DNA of 64,000 bases from the NCBI RefSeq assembly GCF_003590145.2, contig NZ_CP060436.1, positions 1,832,001 to 1,896,000 on the forward strand, in the 5' to 3' direction. Both the position numbers and the translations under genes were made by a program. The DNA comes from Pseudooceanicola algae (lineage in GTDB: Bacteria; Pseudomonadota; Alphaproteobacteria; Rhodobacterales; Rhodobacteraceae). Positions 34,101 to 42,379 of the stretch are shown here, in pieces. Position 1 is the stretch's first letter. Each line of letters begins with the position of its first letter. The notes beneath the pieces are model-generated. The model saw nothing but the letters and a program-made list of their open reading frames with translations, was not told where the DNA came from and did not search any database.

Positions 34101-34976
34101 CGTGTTCTGTTCGCCCCGCGCCAGGGGCAGCAGGATCGCGTCCAGTGTGGGATCAGGCCAGAAACCGGCCGAAGCATCCCCCATCCGGTCCGCGATGTTT
34201 TTCACCAGAACCGGCTGGTTGGTCTGCATCCCCTCATCAAAGGGCCAGGCCGCTGCGGCGGACGCAAGCCGCACCTGTTCGGGGCAGCAGGCATGGCCCG
34301 GCTCCACCCCGGTGCGCCCCGCCAGGGTGATGCCCGCCCCATCCGGGTCAAGCCGGTACAGCAGCGCGAAAGGCAGATCCCGTTGCGCCCCCGCAAGGGT
34401 GTCGACGATGGCGGCACAGGTCTGTTCCATACCGGCGGCATTCGTCGTCCGGTGGCCCAACTCCTGCAAGATCGCCATGCGCCGGTCGCTGAGCACCCGC
34501 TGGGTTTCCTCTGTACAGGCGCAGAACAAACCTCCGATGCTGCCGTCCTCGTTGGGGATCGGGCTGTAGGCGAAGGTGAAATAGACCTCTTCGAGGTAGC
34601 CGTTGCGGGTCATCGCCATCTCGAGGTCTTCGCTCCAGGTCGACAGCCCCTCCTGCATGACCGCCTCTGCCAGCGAGCCGACCAGGGGCCAGGCATCCGA
34701 CCAGACCTCGGGCGCGGGTTTGCCAAGGCCCCAGGGGTGCCGCTTGCCCATGACCGGCGTATAGGCATCGTTGTAAAGCTGGATCAGGTCCGGCCCCCAC
34801 CAGATGAACATTGGATAACGGGAGGCCAGCATGATCTCCACGGAGGTCCGCAGGTTCTGCGGCCAGGCGCTGCGGGGGCCAAGGGCGGTGTCCGCCCAGT
34901 CTTCCCCCTCGATCAGCTGCCGCATCTCGCCCCCGTGAAGAAGGTCAGCCCTTGGCTCGATCTGCTGTTGGCTCAC
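31185..34976 (-). CDS. Hybrid sensor kinase with two kinase cores (HisKA and HWE) flanking a receiver domain
   Basis: About 1263 residues from GTG 34976 (GGGAG upstream; an ATG at 35042 is possible but has no site). Order: PAS-like sensor (YPMFIWWGPDLIQLYNDAY), GAF-like domain, HisKA with NVSHEFRTPL (His near residue 355), HATPase with NLMSNAFKFT and GSGIGLALVHDLV, receiver domain with LVLSDVMLPKMDG (Asp near 677) and LVKPF, a second GAF, a PAS (EYVSPAFETIYGISRDEV) and a C-terminal HWE kinase (AELQHRTRNLIAVVQAVASQ, His near 1067; ELATNALKYGAL). No membrane segment, so a cytoplasmic sensor. The partner is probably the receiver protein encoded directly downstream. Its signal is unknown. Confidence 0.9.
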   Translation of the reverse strand: MSQQQIEPRADLLHGGEMRQLIEGEDWADTALGPRSAWPQNLRTSVEIMLASRYPMFIWWGPDLIQLYNDAYTPVMGKRHPWGLGKPAPEVWSDAWPLVGSLAEAVMQEGLSTWSEDLEMAMTRNGYLEEVYFTFAYSPIPNEDGSIGGLFCACTEETQRVLSDRRMAILQELGHRTTNAAGMEQTCAAIVDTLAGAQRDLPFALLYRLDPDGAGITLAGRTGVEPGHACCPEQVRLASAAAAWPFDEGMQTNQPVLVKNIADRMGDASAGFWPDPTLDAILLPLARGEQNTAEGFLVAGLSPRLVWDEGYKTFMTLLQRQVAAAIGNARAHDEERQRAEALAEIDRAKTTFFSNVSHEFRTPLTLMLGPLDDLLTRDSIEGDDRDQIALIQRNGLRLLKLVNTLLDFSRAEAGRMQARYEPVDLAGLTAQLSSNFRSACDAAGLSLTLDVPPLQEPVHVDRDMWEKIVLNLMSNAFKFTFEGGIAISVAAEGDMAVLRVRDTGTGIPQDELPRIFERFHQVENARGRSHEGSGIGLALVHDLVALHAGSVDVESTLGCGTEVTVRLPFGTDHLPAGSGLTDRSDTDTDTAIRAEAYVEEAIRWLPEAPAAAATQSPQAADQGGEGTAEVLLVDDNADMRGYIEKLLTPRYRVRSAADGVQALALLQAQRADLVLSDVMLPKMDGFELLKAVRSAPETRDIPFILLSARAGEEAQADGLRAGADDYLVKPFQAMDLLARVHSNLDLGRVRREAMDAIKEGAARQRFVGELNDALLTVSDPSDLMHAASTVLGQHLGVGRVAYAEIDEAGGEASVLVDWTDGISPSQQMRYRLADFGKPLLARFRRGEPVEMVNLSGDPDPRAKRGASLLAAESRGSFLSMPLIKGGRLEAVLTVQDRKPRHWTDIDVALIRETADRTWAAVERARADAKLRESEERFRQIGEASSDVVWVCDAERAAFEYVSPAFETIYGISRDEVISAGLDQWQGVIHPDDRASFQTAIDRVRTGAHVTHEFRVIRRTDGQVRWVQETDFPLKADDGRVTRIAGLGRDVTEARSLTAQQQVLIAELQHRTRNLIAVVQAVASQTQRTTGSMQEFQSHFRNRLAALSRVQGLLSRADVEPINIGDILRLEVKAIGHEIDGDRIEFAGPRILVRSSVVQTLSLALHELATNALKYGALGNEAGRLKVSWQEISDGEDHVWMRIEWLETGIDTTDDRIKVADSGYGRTLIEQALPHSLGARTSYELNETELRCVIEVPLNNEQEN

Positions 34977-35347
34977 GCGCTGTCTCCCATCCCTTTGCCC
35001 GGCCCGACACCCCTGTGGGCGCATCGCAAATGCGCCAACCATGTAACCCGGCGTTCACCGCCGGGTCCTGCATCCAAATGACACGGCGACAACTGCCTCG
35101 GTCTCATCAGTTTCCCTGGGGGCGCAGCCGTGACCGGGCCGCCTTCACAGAGCTAATGGTCCGGCCCCCGAAGTCGAGGCTTTTCTTCATGTCCGACGGC
35201 GGAAAAATGGCGCCGTCCGTCCGGCGGTTTCCCGGACCCTGCAAGGACCTGCGCCGGTGGGACGGGCAGATAGGGACCCCAGCAGGTGTTGGACCTGGCT
35301 TGGGCCCCGAGGGGACGAAAGGGAAATCCGTGCCCCCCGCTCCGACC
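34977..35347. other. 371-base non-coding region upstream of the hybrid kinase
   Basis: Contains a perfect 8-bp hairpin ACCCGGCG-TTCAC-CGCCGGGT (35046-35066) and a 7-bp GACGGCG/CGCCGTC hairpin with an A-rich loop (35195-35217). No coding sequence supported. It separates the end of the OxyR-like gene from the kinase gene on the same strand. Confidence 0.5.
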
Positions 35348-36259
35348 TCATGTGGAAAGGGCGCCTGTATCCGCCACCAGATCCTGCCCGACCTGCCGAA
35401 GGATCGCGCCCAGCGCCCGGAAGACCTCCTCCCGCGCCGTGCCGGGACGCCAGGCGATGGCGACTTGCCGGGGGTAGGCGTCGGGCAAGGGGGAAAGCCG
35501 GACATTGGCGTGATCGGCCACACCAGCGGCCACCGCAAGGTTCGGCAACAGCGTGACGCCAAGCCCCTGCGCCACCATCGACACCAACGTGGTCAGGCTG
35601 GTGGCGGCAAAGCTGTCATCGGCAGAAAGAAGGCGCTCGGGATAGGCCGCCAGGGCGTGACGCTGAAGGCAATGCCCCTTCTCCAGCAGCATGAGCTGGC
35701 CACTTTGCGTCAGCGGCGCCTCTTCATCGGGGGCGGGCCAGTCCGAGGGTGCGGCGAACTGATAGCCGTCCTCCAGCAGCGGCATGATCTGCAAGGCGCC
35801 GGTGTCGAACGGCAATGCGATCAGGACCAGATCAAGGCGTCCATCGGTGAGGCCCTCGATCAATGCTTCGGTCATCTCCTCGCGCAGGTAGAGGCGCAGA
35901 AGAGGAAACGCCCGGCGGATTTCCGGCAAGGCGTGGGGCAGCAGGTAGGGCCCGATGGTGGGGATCGAGCCAAGCTTCAGGTCGCCCTTGAACGGATCCT
36001 TGTGGGCCTGCGCCAAGGTCTCGATCTCGGCGGCATCCAGCAGCAGACGCCGGGCCCGCGCGGCGATCTGCGCGCCCACCGGGGTCAGGATGACGCTGCG
36101 CCGCGTGCGCTCGATCAGCCGCACGCCAAGGCGTTCTTCCAGCTCCTTGATGCCCGCGCTCAGCGTCGGCTGGGTCACGAAACAGATCTCGGCCGCGCGC
36201 GAAAAGTTCAGGCAATCAGCAACGGCAGTCAGGAACCGCAGTTGGCGCAATGTCATCAT
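35348..36259 (-). CDS. oxyR: OxyR-like LysR regulator lacking the second redox cysteine
   Basis: 303 residues. N-terminal LysR winged HTH (FSRAAEICFVTQPTLSAGIK), then an OxyR-type effector domain with GSIPTIGPYLLP and LLEKGHCLQRHALAAY. Cys197 matches the peroxide-sensing Cys199 of E. coli OxyR, but the position nine residues on, where Cys208 would form the disulfide, is Tyr206. It is divergent from dps, a classic OxyR target, which supports a peroxide-response role. The start (MMTL) has GAGGAAG upstream, inside a palindrome. Without Cys208 it may sense through sulfenic acid or mixed disulfide at one cysteine, or respond to another cue. Confidence 0.85.
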   Translation of the reverse strand: MMTLRQLRFLTAVADCLNFSRAAEICFVTQPTLSAGIKELEERLGVRLIERTRRSVILTPVGAQIAARARRLLLDAAEIETLAQAHKDPFKGDLKLGSIPTIGPYLLPHALPEIRRAFPLLRLYLREEMTEALIEGLTDGRLDLVLIALPFDTGALQIMPLLEDGYQFAAPSDWPAPDEEAPLTQSGQLMLLEKGHCLQRHALAAYPERLLSADDSFAATSLTTLVSMVAQGLGVTLLPNLAVAAGVADHANVRLSPLPDAYPRQVAIAWRPGTAREEVFRALGAILRQVGQDLVADTGALST

Positions 36260-36261
36260 TG

Positions 36262-36276
36262 ATAGGCTTCCTCTAT
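36262..36276. promoter_or_regulatory. ATAG-N7-CTAT palindrome at the oxyR-like gene start
   Basis: ATAG-GCTTCCT-CTAT has the outer frame of the OxyR half-site consensus and lies 2 bases from the oxyR-like start codon. On the minus strand it contains the ribosome binding site, so it may act as an operator, as an RNA hairpin hiding the site, or both. Confidence 0.45.
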
Positions 36277-36508
36277 TACAGACGTAAATTTATTCAATTT
36301 CCCCTATATACCGCAAGGGGCTATCTTTGGGTCAACGCAACGAACCAGAGGAAGAAAGCCGCGAAGGAACGAACGCCCACCCCATGCCCGCGCGTGCAGA
36401 GGACCCCGGCCGGTCGGCCTGTCCCGATGTGCGGCGCCCGCACCGGGTGGCGCGCCAGTCCTGGCCCCCTACCTTCTACAGACATCGATACCTTCAGGAG
36501 ACAGAACA

Positions 36509-36952
36509 ATGACCACCCAGACCCAAACCCATATCGACGCCCTGAATGCCGTTCTGGGCCAGACCTTCCGGCTGTACGTGCAGACGCACGGCTATCACTG
36601 GAACGTCGAAGGCCCGATGTTCCGCCAGCTGCACAACCTGTTCGAGGCACAGTACCAGAACCTCTGGGCCGCACTGGACGAGATCGCGGAACGTATCCGG
36701 ACCCAGGGCGCCTATGCCCCCGCCAGCGTGGCCGACCTGATGGCCCTTGCCGCGCCCGAAGCCGCCCCGGCCCAGTCCGCCAAGGACATGGTTGCCAAGC
36801 TGGTCGAGGAACACGAGGCCATTGCCGAAACCCTGCGCGGCGCCATCAGTGCGGCGGGCGAGGCCGGCGACGAAGCCTCCGCAGATCTGCTGACCGGTCG
36901 GCTGGCTTGGCATGAAAAGGAACTCTGGATGATGAAGGCAAGTCTGCGCTGA
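36509..36952 (+). CDS. dps: Dps family DNA-binding/ferritin-like protein
   Basis: 147 residues, typical compact Dps. Ferroxidase ligands are all visible in the family pattern: His30 (HGYHWNVEG), His42 (QLHNLFE), Asp57 and Glu61 (LDEIAERI), equal in spacing to known Dps proteins. The dodecamer oxidises Fe(II) with hydrogen peroxide and stores iron, protecting DNA. The N-terminal tail is short and lacks lysines, so DNA binding may be weak. ATG 36509 has AGGAG upstream. It is read divergently from the OxyR-like regulator across 249 bases, which suggests peroxide control. A GC-rich hairpin follows the stop. Confidence 0.93.
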   Translation: MTTQTQTHIDALNAVLGQTFRLYVQTHGYHWNVEGPMFRQLHNLFEAQYQNLWAALDEIAERIRTQGAYAPASVADLMALAAPEAAPAQSAKDMVAKLVEEHEAIAETLRGAISAAGEAGDEASADLLTGRLAWHEKELWMMKASLR

Positions 36953-36958
36953 ACCGAT

Positions 36959-36979
36959 GGGTGGGCCGCCGGCCCACCC
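36959..36979 (+). terminator. Hairpin after dps
   Basis: GGGTGGGCC-GCC-GGCCCACCC, a perfect 9-bp stem starting 7 bases after the dps stop. No U-tract, so termination may be partial and the MBL gene may be co-transcribed. Confidence 0.5.
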
Positions 36980-37006
36980 CATTCCACACTGCCAGGAACC
37001 ACGAAA

Positions 37007-37876
37007 ATGACCAACCCCATCGTCAAATCCTTCTGGGACAAGGCCACCGGAAGCTGGCAATATGTGTTCCACGACCCCCGGACCATGAAGGGCGCGATCG
37101 TCGACCCGGTTCTGGATTTCGACCCCCTGGCCGGTGCGACATCCACCGCGAATGCCGAGCGGCTGCTGAACTATGTGCGGCACACCGGGATCGACCTGAT
37201 CTGGATCCTCGACACGCATCCCCATGCCGATCACTTTTCGGCCGCGCCCTGGCTGAAGGCGCAGACGGGGGCCGCCACGGCCATCGGAGAAAAGGTCACC
37301 GGGGTGCAGAAGCTCTGGCAGGATATCTACAACCTGCCCGATGATTTCCCGACCGACGGCAGCCAGTGGGACCGCCTGTTCGCCGATGCCGAGACCTTCA
37401 TGGTCGGAGAGGTCCCGGTCAGGGTGATGTTCTCGCCCGGCCACACGCTGGCCTCGGTCACCTATATCGCGGGCGATGCGGCCTTCGTGCATGATACGCT
37501 GATGATGCCCGACAGCGGATCATCCCGCGCGGATTTCCCCGGCGGCAGTTCCAAGGCGCTGTATGACAGTATCGCGGCGATCCTTGCCCTGCCGGAGGAA
37601 ACAAGGATTTTCGTCGGCCACGATTACGCTCCGGACCGGGAGGCGCGCTGCGAAGCGACCGTGGCGCAGCACCGCGCGGCGAACATTCACTGGAAAGATG
37701 CGCCGACAGAGGCCGAATACCGCGCCCTGCGCGACGCCCGCGACGCGACCTTGCCGCTGCCGAAACTGATGCTGGCAGCGCTGCAAATCAACATCCGGGG
37801 CGGCAGAAAACCCGCGCCCGAGGATAACGGTCGGTCCTATCTGAAACTGCCCCTCGACTATTTCGAAAGCCGCTGA
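37007..37876 (+). CDS. MBL-fold hydrolase, persulfide dioxygenase/Blh-like
   Basis: 289 residues. Metallo-beta-lactamase motifs: THPHADH (His71, His73, Asp75, His76), GHT (His146), Asp163 and a late GHDY histidine. The pattern ILDTHPHADHFSAAPWLK and the final NIRGGRKPAPEDNGRSYLKLP are those of the ETHE1/Blh group, which oxidises glutathione persulfide with a mononuclear iron. It probably detoxifies sulfane sulfur in the cytoplasm. AGGAA precedes the ATG. It is 54 bases after dps; linkage of a persulfide dioxygenase with peroxide-defence genes makes functional sense, but no BigR-type regulator is present here. Confidence 0.85.
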   Translation: MTNPIVKSFWDKATGSWQYVFHDPRTMKGAIVDPVLDFDPLAGATSTANAERLLNYVRHTGIDLIWILDTHPHADHFSAAPWLKAQTGAATAIGEKVTGVQKLWQDIYNLPDDFPTDGSQWDRLFADAETFMVGEVPVRVMFSPGHTLASVTYIAGDAAFVHDTLMMPDSGSSRADFPGGSSKALYDSIAAILALPEETRIFVGHDYAPDREARCEATVAQHRAANIHWKDAPTEAEYRALRDARDATLPLPKLMLAALQINIRGGRKPAPEDNGRSYLKLPLDYFESR

Positions 37877-38076
37877 GGCGCGGCTCTTTCGACGATCCCG
37901 CACCTGGTCCCACGCCCGCGCCCGCAATTGCGGACAAGGCAGGCCGGGCTCGGCCGGGATCGATCGACGCCAGAGGCTGACATCAATTCGGCATGGCCCG
38001 ACAAGATGTCGCTATCGTACATTCTCCCGTCATCCGCTACCTCATGGACCAGGTCCAAATGCTGAAGGAGGCCGGG

Positions 38077-39453
38077 ATGGCCCGTTTCAAGGAAATCACG
38101 GTCGCACTGGTGTTGGTGCTGGCGGTGTGGTGTGGCGTCACCATGCCCCTCGGCATGGCAGGCGACCAGGCGGCGATCTTCGGGATCGTGCTCGTCACGC
38201 TCAGCCTCTGGGCCACCGGACTGGTGCCGGGTTACGTCGCTTCGATGTTTTTCTTCACCGCGCTGCTGCTGGGCGGGTTGAGCACACCGGATGTCGTCTT
38301 TTCCGGCTTCACCTCTTCGGCGATGTGGCTGATCATCGCGGGCTTCATCATCGGGGCGGCGATCACGATATCCGGCCTCGGTGCGCGGATCGGCGGGCTG
38401 ACCCGGCGCTACCTGTCCCGCAGCTATCCCGTGTTGATCGGCGGGCTGATGCTGGTCTCCATGGCGCTTGGCTTCGTCATGCCGTCCTCGGTGGGTCGCG
38501 CGGCGGTGATGGTGCCGATCGGCATGGCGCTGGCCGAGGTACTGGGCCTGACAAAGGGCACCACCGGGCGTACAGGCGTCGCCGCGGTGATCGCCATCGG
38601 GACCAACATGCCGAGCTTTGCGATCCTGCCATCGAACATCCCCAACGTGGTCATGGCGGGGCTGGCCGACCAGCTTTTCGACGTGCATTTCGGCTATACC
38701 GAATACCTGTTGCTGCACTACCCGGTACTGGGTCTCTTCAAATCGGCGGTGATCGTCGGGCTGGTGCTGGTGTTCTTCCCCGCCCGGCTGACCGCCCCGC
38801 AGGACCAGCCGCCCGCCCCGGAGCCCCCCGTTGGCGGCAAACAGGGGCTGTTGCTGGTCATCCTGCTGGTCACGCTGGTCTTCTGGTCCACCGACCAGAT
38901 TCACGGGATCAACCCGGCCTGGATCGGGGCGGCCACGGCCCTTGTGCTGATGGTGCCGCAGTTCGGTTTCGTTCCACAGCCTGCCTTCAAGTCCGCGATC
39001 GACGTGGGCACGCTGTTCTTCATCGCCGGGGCCCTTGCGCTTGGCGTCGTGGTCAACAAGAGCGGCCTTGGCGACATCATCGCGCGCGAGGCCTTTGCCT
39101 GGCTGCCCATGCAACCCGGCGCGGATTTCCGCAACTTCATGTCGCTGGCGCTGATCGGCGCGGGGACTTCGATCTTTACCACGATGCCGGGCGTTCCGGC
39201 GGTTCTGACACCGCTGGCGCCCGACCTGGCCGCCGCCACGGGTTTCTCCCTTGAGGCCGTTCTGATGACCCAGGTCATCGGGTTCTCGACCGTCCTCTTC
39301 CCCTACCAGATCGGGCCGTTCATCGTCGCCATGGGCCTTGCCGGCGAAGCCCCGCGCCGGCTGCTGAAGGTGACGCTTTCGCTCTTTCTGCTGACGGTCC
39401 TCTTTCTGATACCGCTCGATTTCCTGTGGTGGAAACTGCTGGCTGTGATCTGA
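38077..39453 (+). CDS. SLC13/DASS family anion (dicarboxylate or sulfate) transporter
   Basis: 458 residues from ATG 38077, preceded by AAGGAGG; a longer reading adds 28 unsupported residues. About eleven to twelve membrane helices. The two family hairpin motifs are PSSVGRAAVMVPI and, in the first half, SFAILPSNIPNVVMAG, with a matching TTMPGVPAVLTPLAPDLA in the second half. DASS proteins carry di- and tricarboxylates, sulfate or related organic anions, often with sodium. The neighbouring gene downstream is a PreA-like flavoprotein, 266 bases away on the same strand, so a shared substrate is possible but unproved. Confidence 0.88.
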   Translation: MARFKEITVALVLVLAVWCGVTMPLGMAGDQAAIFGIVLVTLSLWATGLVPGYVASMFFFTALLLGGLSTPDVVFSGFTSSAMWLIIAGFIIGAAITISGLGARIGGLTRRYLSRSYPVLIGGLMLVSMALGFVMPSSVGRAAVMVPIGMALAEVLGLTKGTTGRTGVAAVIAIGTNMPSFAILPSNIPNVVMAGLADQLFDVHFGYTEYLLLHYPVLGLFKSAVIVGLVLVFFPARLTAPQDQPPAPEPPVGGKQGLLLVILLVTLVFWSTDQIHGINPAWIGAATALVLMVPQFGFVPQPAFKSAIDVGTLFFIAGALALGVVVNKSGLGDIIAREAFAWLPMQPGADFRNFMSLALIGAGTSIFTTMPGVPAVLTPLAPDLAAATGFSLEAVLMTQVIGFSTVLFPYQIGPFIVAMGLAGEAPRRLLKVTLSLFLLTVLFLIPLDFLWWKLLAVI

Positions 39454-39719
39454 GCAGGCTGTCGTGGAGGCCACCTCAAGGCAGCCTTCAAGGCAGATTT
39501 CCACCGCGGGCAACAGAAAGACATCTGCGTCCGCCGTCAAAAGCGCTGCATCCCGACGGTGGACGCAGCCAAGGCAAGATGAAGCCACTGCACATGTTTT
39601 CACCATCAGGCGCCCAATTTCGACCGGCTTCCCCTGCTTTTGTTGATTGCTTCCGGAATTTATTGACCTTTTGATAAAAAATCCGGTCATAGTCCTCAAA
39701 ACAGCAGGAGGGATGCGCC

Positions 39720-40817
39720 ATGACGATTGATCTGACAACACACTTTACCGGTCTCAAATTCGTAAACCCGTTCGTTCTGGCCTCTGCGCCGCCGACGGAA
39801 AGCAAACGCAAGATCATGAAGGCCTTCGACGCCGGCTGGGGCGGGGTCGTCACCAAGACCATCGGCCTGCACCCGGTGGAAAACGTGGCCGGGCCGAAAA
39901 CGATCTACCAGCGCACCGGGGAAACGAAACCTTACGTGTCGCGCGAAAAGCGGCCCGATACCGTGTCGCATTCCTCCTGGAACTGGGAGTTGATCTCTGA
40001 TCAACCGCTGGACCAGTGGTTGCCCGACCTGAAAGAGATCAAGACCGCCTATCCGGACCGCATGGTCATCGCCTCGATCATGGCCGGGGCCGGCAATGAC
40101 GAAGAGATGGCGAACTGGCAAAAGCTCGCCCGGGCCTGCGTTGACGTCGGCTGTGATGCGCTGGAGCTCAACCTGTCCTGCCCGCACATGGACCGCAAGG
40201 ACATGGGCGCCCATATCGCCAATGACGAAGACATCATCCGCTGGGTACTGAAGGCCGTCACCGATGCCGTCGACGTGCCGATCTGGGTCAAGCTGACGCC
40301 CTCGTCCTCGTCCCTCGTCAGCGGCGCCGCAGCGGCCTATGCGGCCGGGGCCTCGTCCATTTCGCTGTGCAACACCTTCCCGTCCCTGCCGCTGATGGAC
40401 CCCGAGACCCTGAAATTCGAGGTCGAGGTAGACGGGCTGGTCACCTCCGGTGGGCAGGCTGGTCTGGCGATCCTGAACCAGGCGCTGGAGCGTGTCTCGT
40501 CGATTTCGCGGGCTCACCCGGATCAGGCGATTTCCGGCATCGGCGGGATCAAGGGCTTCCGCGAGGCCTTCAACTTCATCGTCCATGGTGCCGGCAACCT
40601 GCAGATCTGCACCGCCGCGATGGAGGAAAAGGGCAGCGGTGGCGTTGGTGTGAAGCTGATCCAGGAACTGACGGGCGATCTGTCCGACTACCTCGAACGC
40701 AAGGGCTATGCCTCGATCGAAGACTTCCGGGGTATCGCCCGCGCACGGATCGTCGAGCATTCGCAGATCCGTCGGAAAAGCGAAGACTACAACGGCGGCT
40801 ATGCGGAATCGGCCTGA
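39720..40817 (+). CDS. PreA-like dihydropyrimidine/dihydroorotate dehydrogenase-type flavoprotein without ferredoxin domain
   Basis: 365 residues, FMN-binding TIM barrel: FVNPFVLASAPPT at the start, LELNLSCPH with Cys154 as the likely catalytic acid, WVKLTP (Lys191), and GIGGIKG for the phosphate loop. It resembles PreA, the catalytic half of bacterial NAD-dependent dihydropyrimidine dehydrogenase. PreA is normally about 410-440 residues with a C-terminal two-[4Fe-4S] ferredoxin module; here the chain stops after RRKSEDYNGGYAESA with no CxxCxxC motif, and no PreT partner is adjacent. The start has AGGAGGG. It may use another electron donor or act on a different ring compound. Confidence 0.82.
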   Translation: MTIDLTTHFTGLKFVNPFVLASAPPTESKRKIMKAFDAGWGGVVTKTIGLHPVENVAGPKTIYQRTGETKPYVSREKRPDTVSHSSWNWELISDQPLDQWLPDLKEIKTAYPDRMVIASIMAGAGNDEEMANWQKLARACVDVGCDALELNLSCPHMDRKDMGAHIANDEDIIRWVLKAVTDAVDVPIWVKLTPSSSSLVSGAAAAYAAGASSISLCNTFPSLPLMDPETLKFEVEVDGLVTSGGQAGLAILNQALERVSSISRAHPDQAISGIGGIKGFREAFNFIVHGAGNLQICTAAMEEKGSGGVGVKLIQELTGDLSDYLERKGYASIEDFRGIARARIVEHSQIRRKSEDYNGGYAESA

Positions 40818-41173
40818 TCCAAAGGCCTGTCTGCCGCAGCGAAATATCGAGGGCGGGCGGGTCTTTCCGGCCGCCTTCGCGTTCTTCCCCAAGCATGCAG
40901 GTTGGAAACCAGGGCCGCACTTGCCATAGGGGGACCGGCCCTGAAACCACCGCAACCCGCAGGATGAATTGTTCAGGCAGGGCAGAAGGCCCCGCCTGAA
41001 CCCTGTTGCCCGTCCGACTGCCAGGCCGGGGGTCAGGGGCCCTTGCCCCGCCGCGACGGATGGCTCATGACGGGCCTCTGGCTCGGCCGCGCGCCACGCG
41101 CTGGCCGCCGCTTTCGCCGAAAACGGCGGCAGCGCGCCGGGTCAATGGCAAACCAAAGACGGGACAAATCGGT
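40818..41173. other. 356-base GC-rich non-coding region
   Basis: No supported gene. Small hairpins such as GGGG-cccttg-CCCC (about 41036-41049) and CGCCG-AAAA-CGGCG (about 41116-41129) are present. It probably contains the 3' end of the PreA-like transcript and the promoter of the Bcr/CflA-type gene. Confidence 0.5.
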
Positions 41174-42379
41174 ATGAACGTCGAGCAGCCCGGACTGGGC
41201 AAACGCGGAACCCTGTTTCTGCTGATCATCCTGGGCGCCTTTCCCCCGCTGACCATGGATCTGTACCTTCCGGCGCTTCCGACGATGGCGGATATCTTCT
41301 CTACCAGCCACGCGATGATCAACCTGACGCTTGGCGCCTACATGGTCGCCTTTGCCATCGGGATGCTGTTCTGGGGTCCGCTGAGCGAACGGACGGGGCG
41401 CAAGCCGATCCTCTACATCACGCTCGCGATCTATGTTGCCGCCAGCCTGCTGTGCGCCATCGCCTTCAACGTCGAAAGCCTGATTGCCTTCCGCGTCCTT
41501 CAGGGGCTTGCAGGCGGCGGGATCACGGTCATCGGCACCTCGATCGTGAAGGATCTGTTTGACGGGCGGGACCGCGAAAAGGTCATGGCCACGGTCATGT
41601 CCCTGGTCATCATCGCGCCGATGATCGCGCCTGTCCTCGGGGCCTTCCTGCTGAAAATCGCGTCCTGGCGGGTGATCTTCCTGGTTCTGGCCGTCTTCGC
41701 CTGCATCGCGGCGGGGCTGGTCGCGCTGTCCCGGGAAACCATGGTGGACCGATCCACCGCCCCGATCCTGAAATCCTGGAACCGGCTGAGCGTGGTCCTG
41801 CGGAACCCGCACTTTGCCACGTTGCTGCTGCTGTTCTCGCCGGTGCGCATGTGCATGATGGCCTTCATCGGCATCGCGGCCTACGTCTATATCGACGGCT
41901 TCGGCATGTCCGAGCAGGAATTCAGCTACATCTTCTCGTTCAACGCGGTTTGCGCCACGCTGGGGCCGGTTCTGTACCTGCGGCTTTCCCGCGTCGTGCC
42001 GGTGCGGGCGATCATCCTGGGCTGTTTCGTCGTGATCGTTTCGGGCGGTGTCGTGATGTTGTTCTTCGGGGCGCAATCGCCCTGGATCTTCGCGGCGGTC
42101 GCGGCCGTGACGACCATCGCCGTCATCGCCATGCGGGTGCCCGGCGCCAATCTGATGCTGGATCAGCAGACCCGGGACACCGGATCGGCCGCCGCCCTGA
42201 TTCAGTTCAGCGGCACCCTGATGGGGGCCGCTGGCGTGCAGATCGTTTCCGCCAATTCCCATGATCTGATCCGGAACTACGGCATCATGCTGATCGCCAT
42301 CGGCACCGCCTGCGCCGTGCTCTGGCTGATGGTCCAGAACCGGCCCTTCGTCACGGAAAACCTGTCCGCGCCATCCTGA
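41174..42379 (+). CDS. Bcr/CflA family MFS multidrug efflux transporter
   Basis: 401 residues from ATG 41174. Twelve membrane helices. The first helix carries the Bcr/CflA signature FPPLTMDLYLPALPTM, the loop after helix 2 has GPLSERTGRKPIL, and helix 5 has the drug:H+ antiporter-type segment LVIIAPMIAPVLGAFL. It should export drugs or metabolites such as bicyclomycin-, chloramphenicol- or amino-acid-like compounds by proton antiport at the inner membrane. The ribosome site is weak (GGGACA). A small HTH reading frame converges on it from the other strand. Confidence 0.9.
   Translation: MNVEQPGLGKRGTLFLLIILGAFPPLTMDLYLPALPTMADIFSTSHAMINLTLGAYMVAFAIGMLFWGPLSERTGRKPILYITLAIYVAASLLCAIAFNVESLIAFRVLQGLAGGGITVIGTSIVKDLFDGRDREKVMATVMSLVIIAPMIAPVLGAFLLKIASWRVIFLVLAVFACIAAGLVALSRETMVDRSTAPILKSWNRLSVVLRNPHFATLLLLFSPVRMCMMAFIGIAAYVYIDGFGMSEQEFSYIFSFNAVCATLGPVLYLRLSRVVPVRAIILGCFVVIVSGGVVMLFFGAQSPWIFAAVAAVTTIAVIAMRVPGANLMLDQQTRDTGSAAALIQFSGTLMGAAGVQIVSANSHDLIRNYGIMLIAIGTACAVLWLMVQNRPFVTENLSAPS

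Noticed and set aside
32274-35081. 935-codon plus-strand frame
   Set aside because: Antisense to the hybrid sensor kinase, whose domains are unmistakable.
37858-39741. 627-codon minus-strand frame rich in His, Asp, Gln and Arg
   Set aside because: Typical antisense composition opposite the DASS transporter; no recognisable domain.
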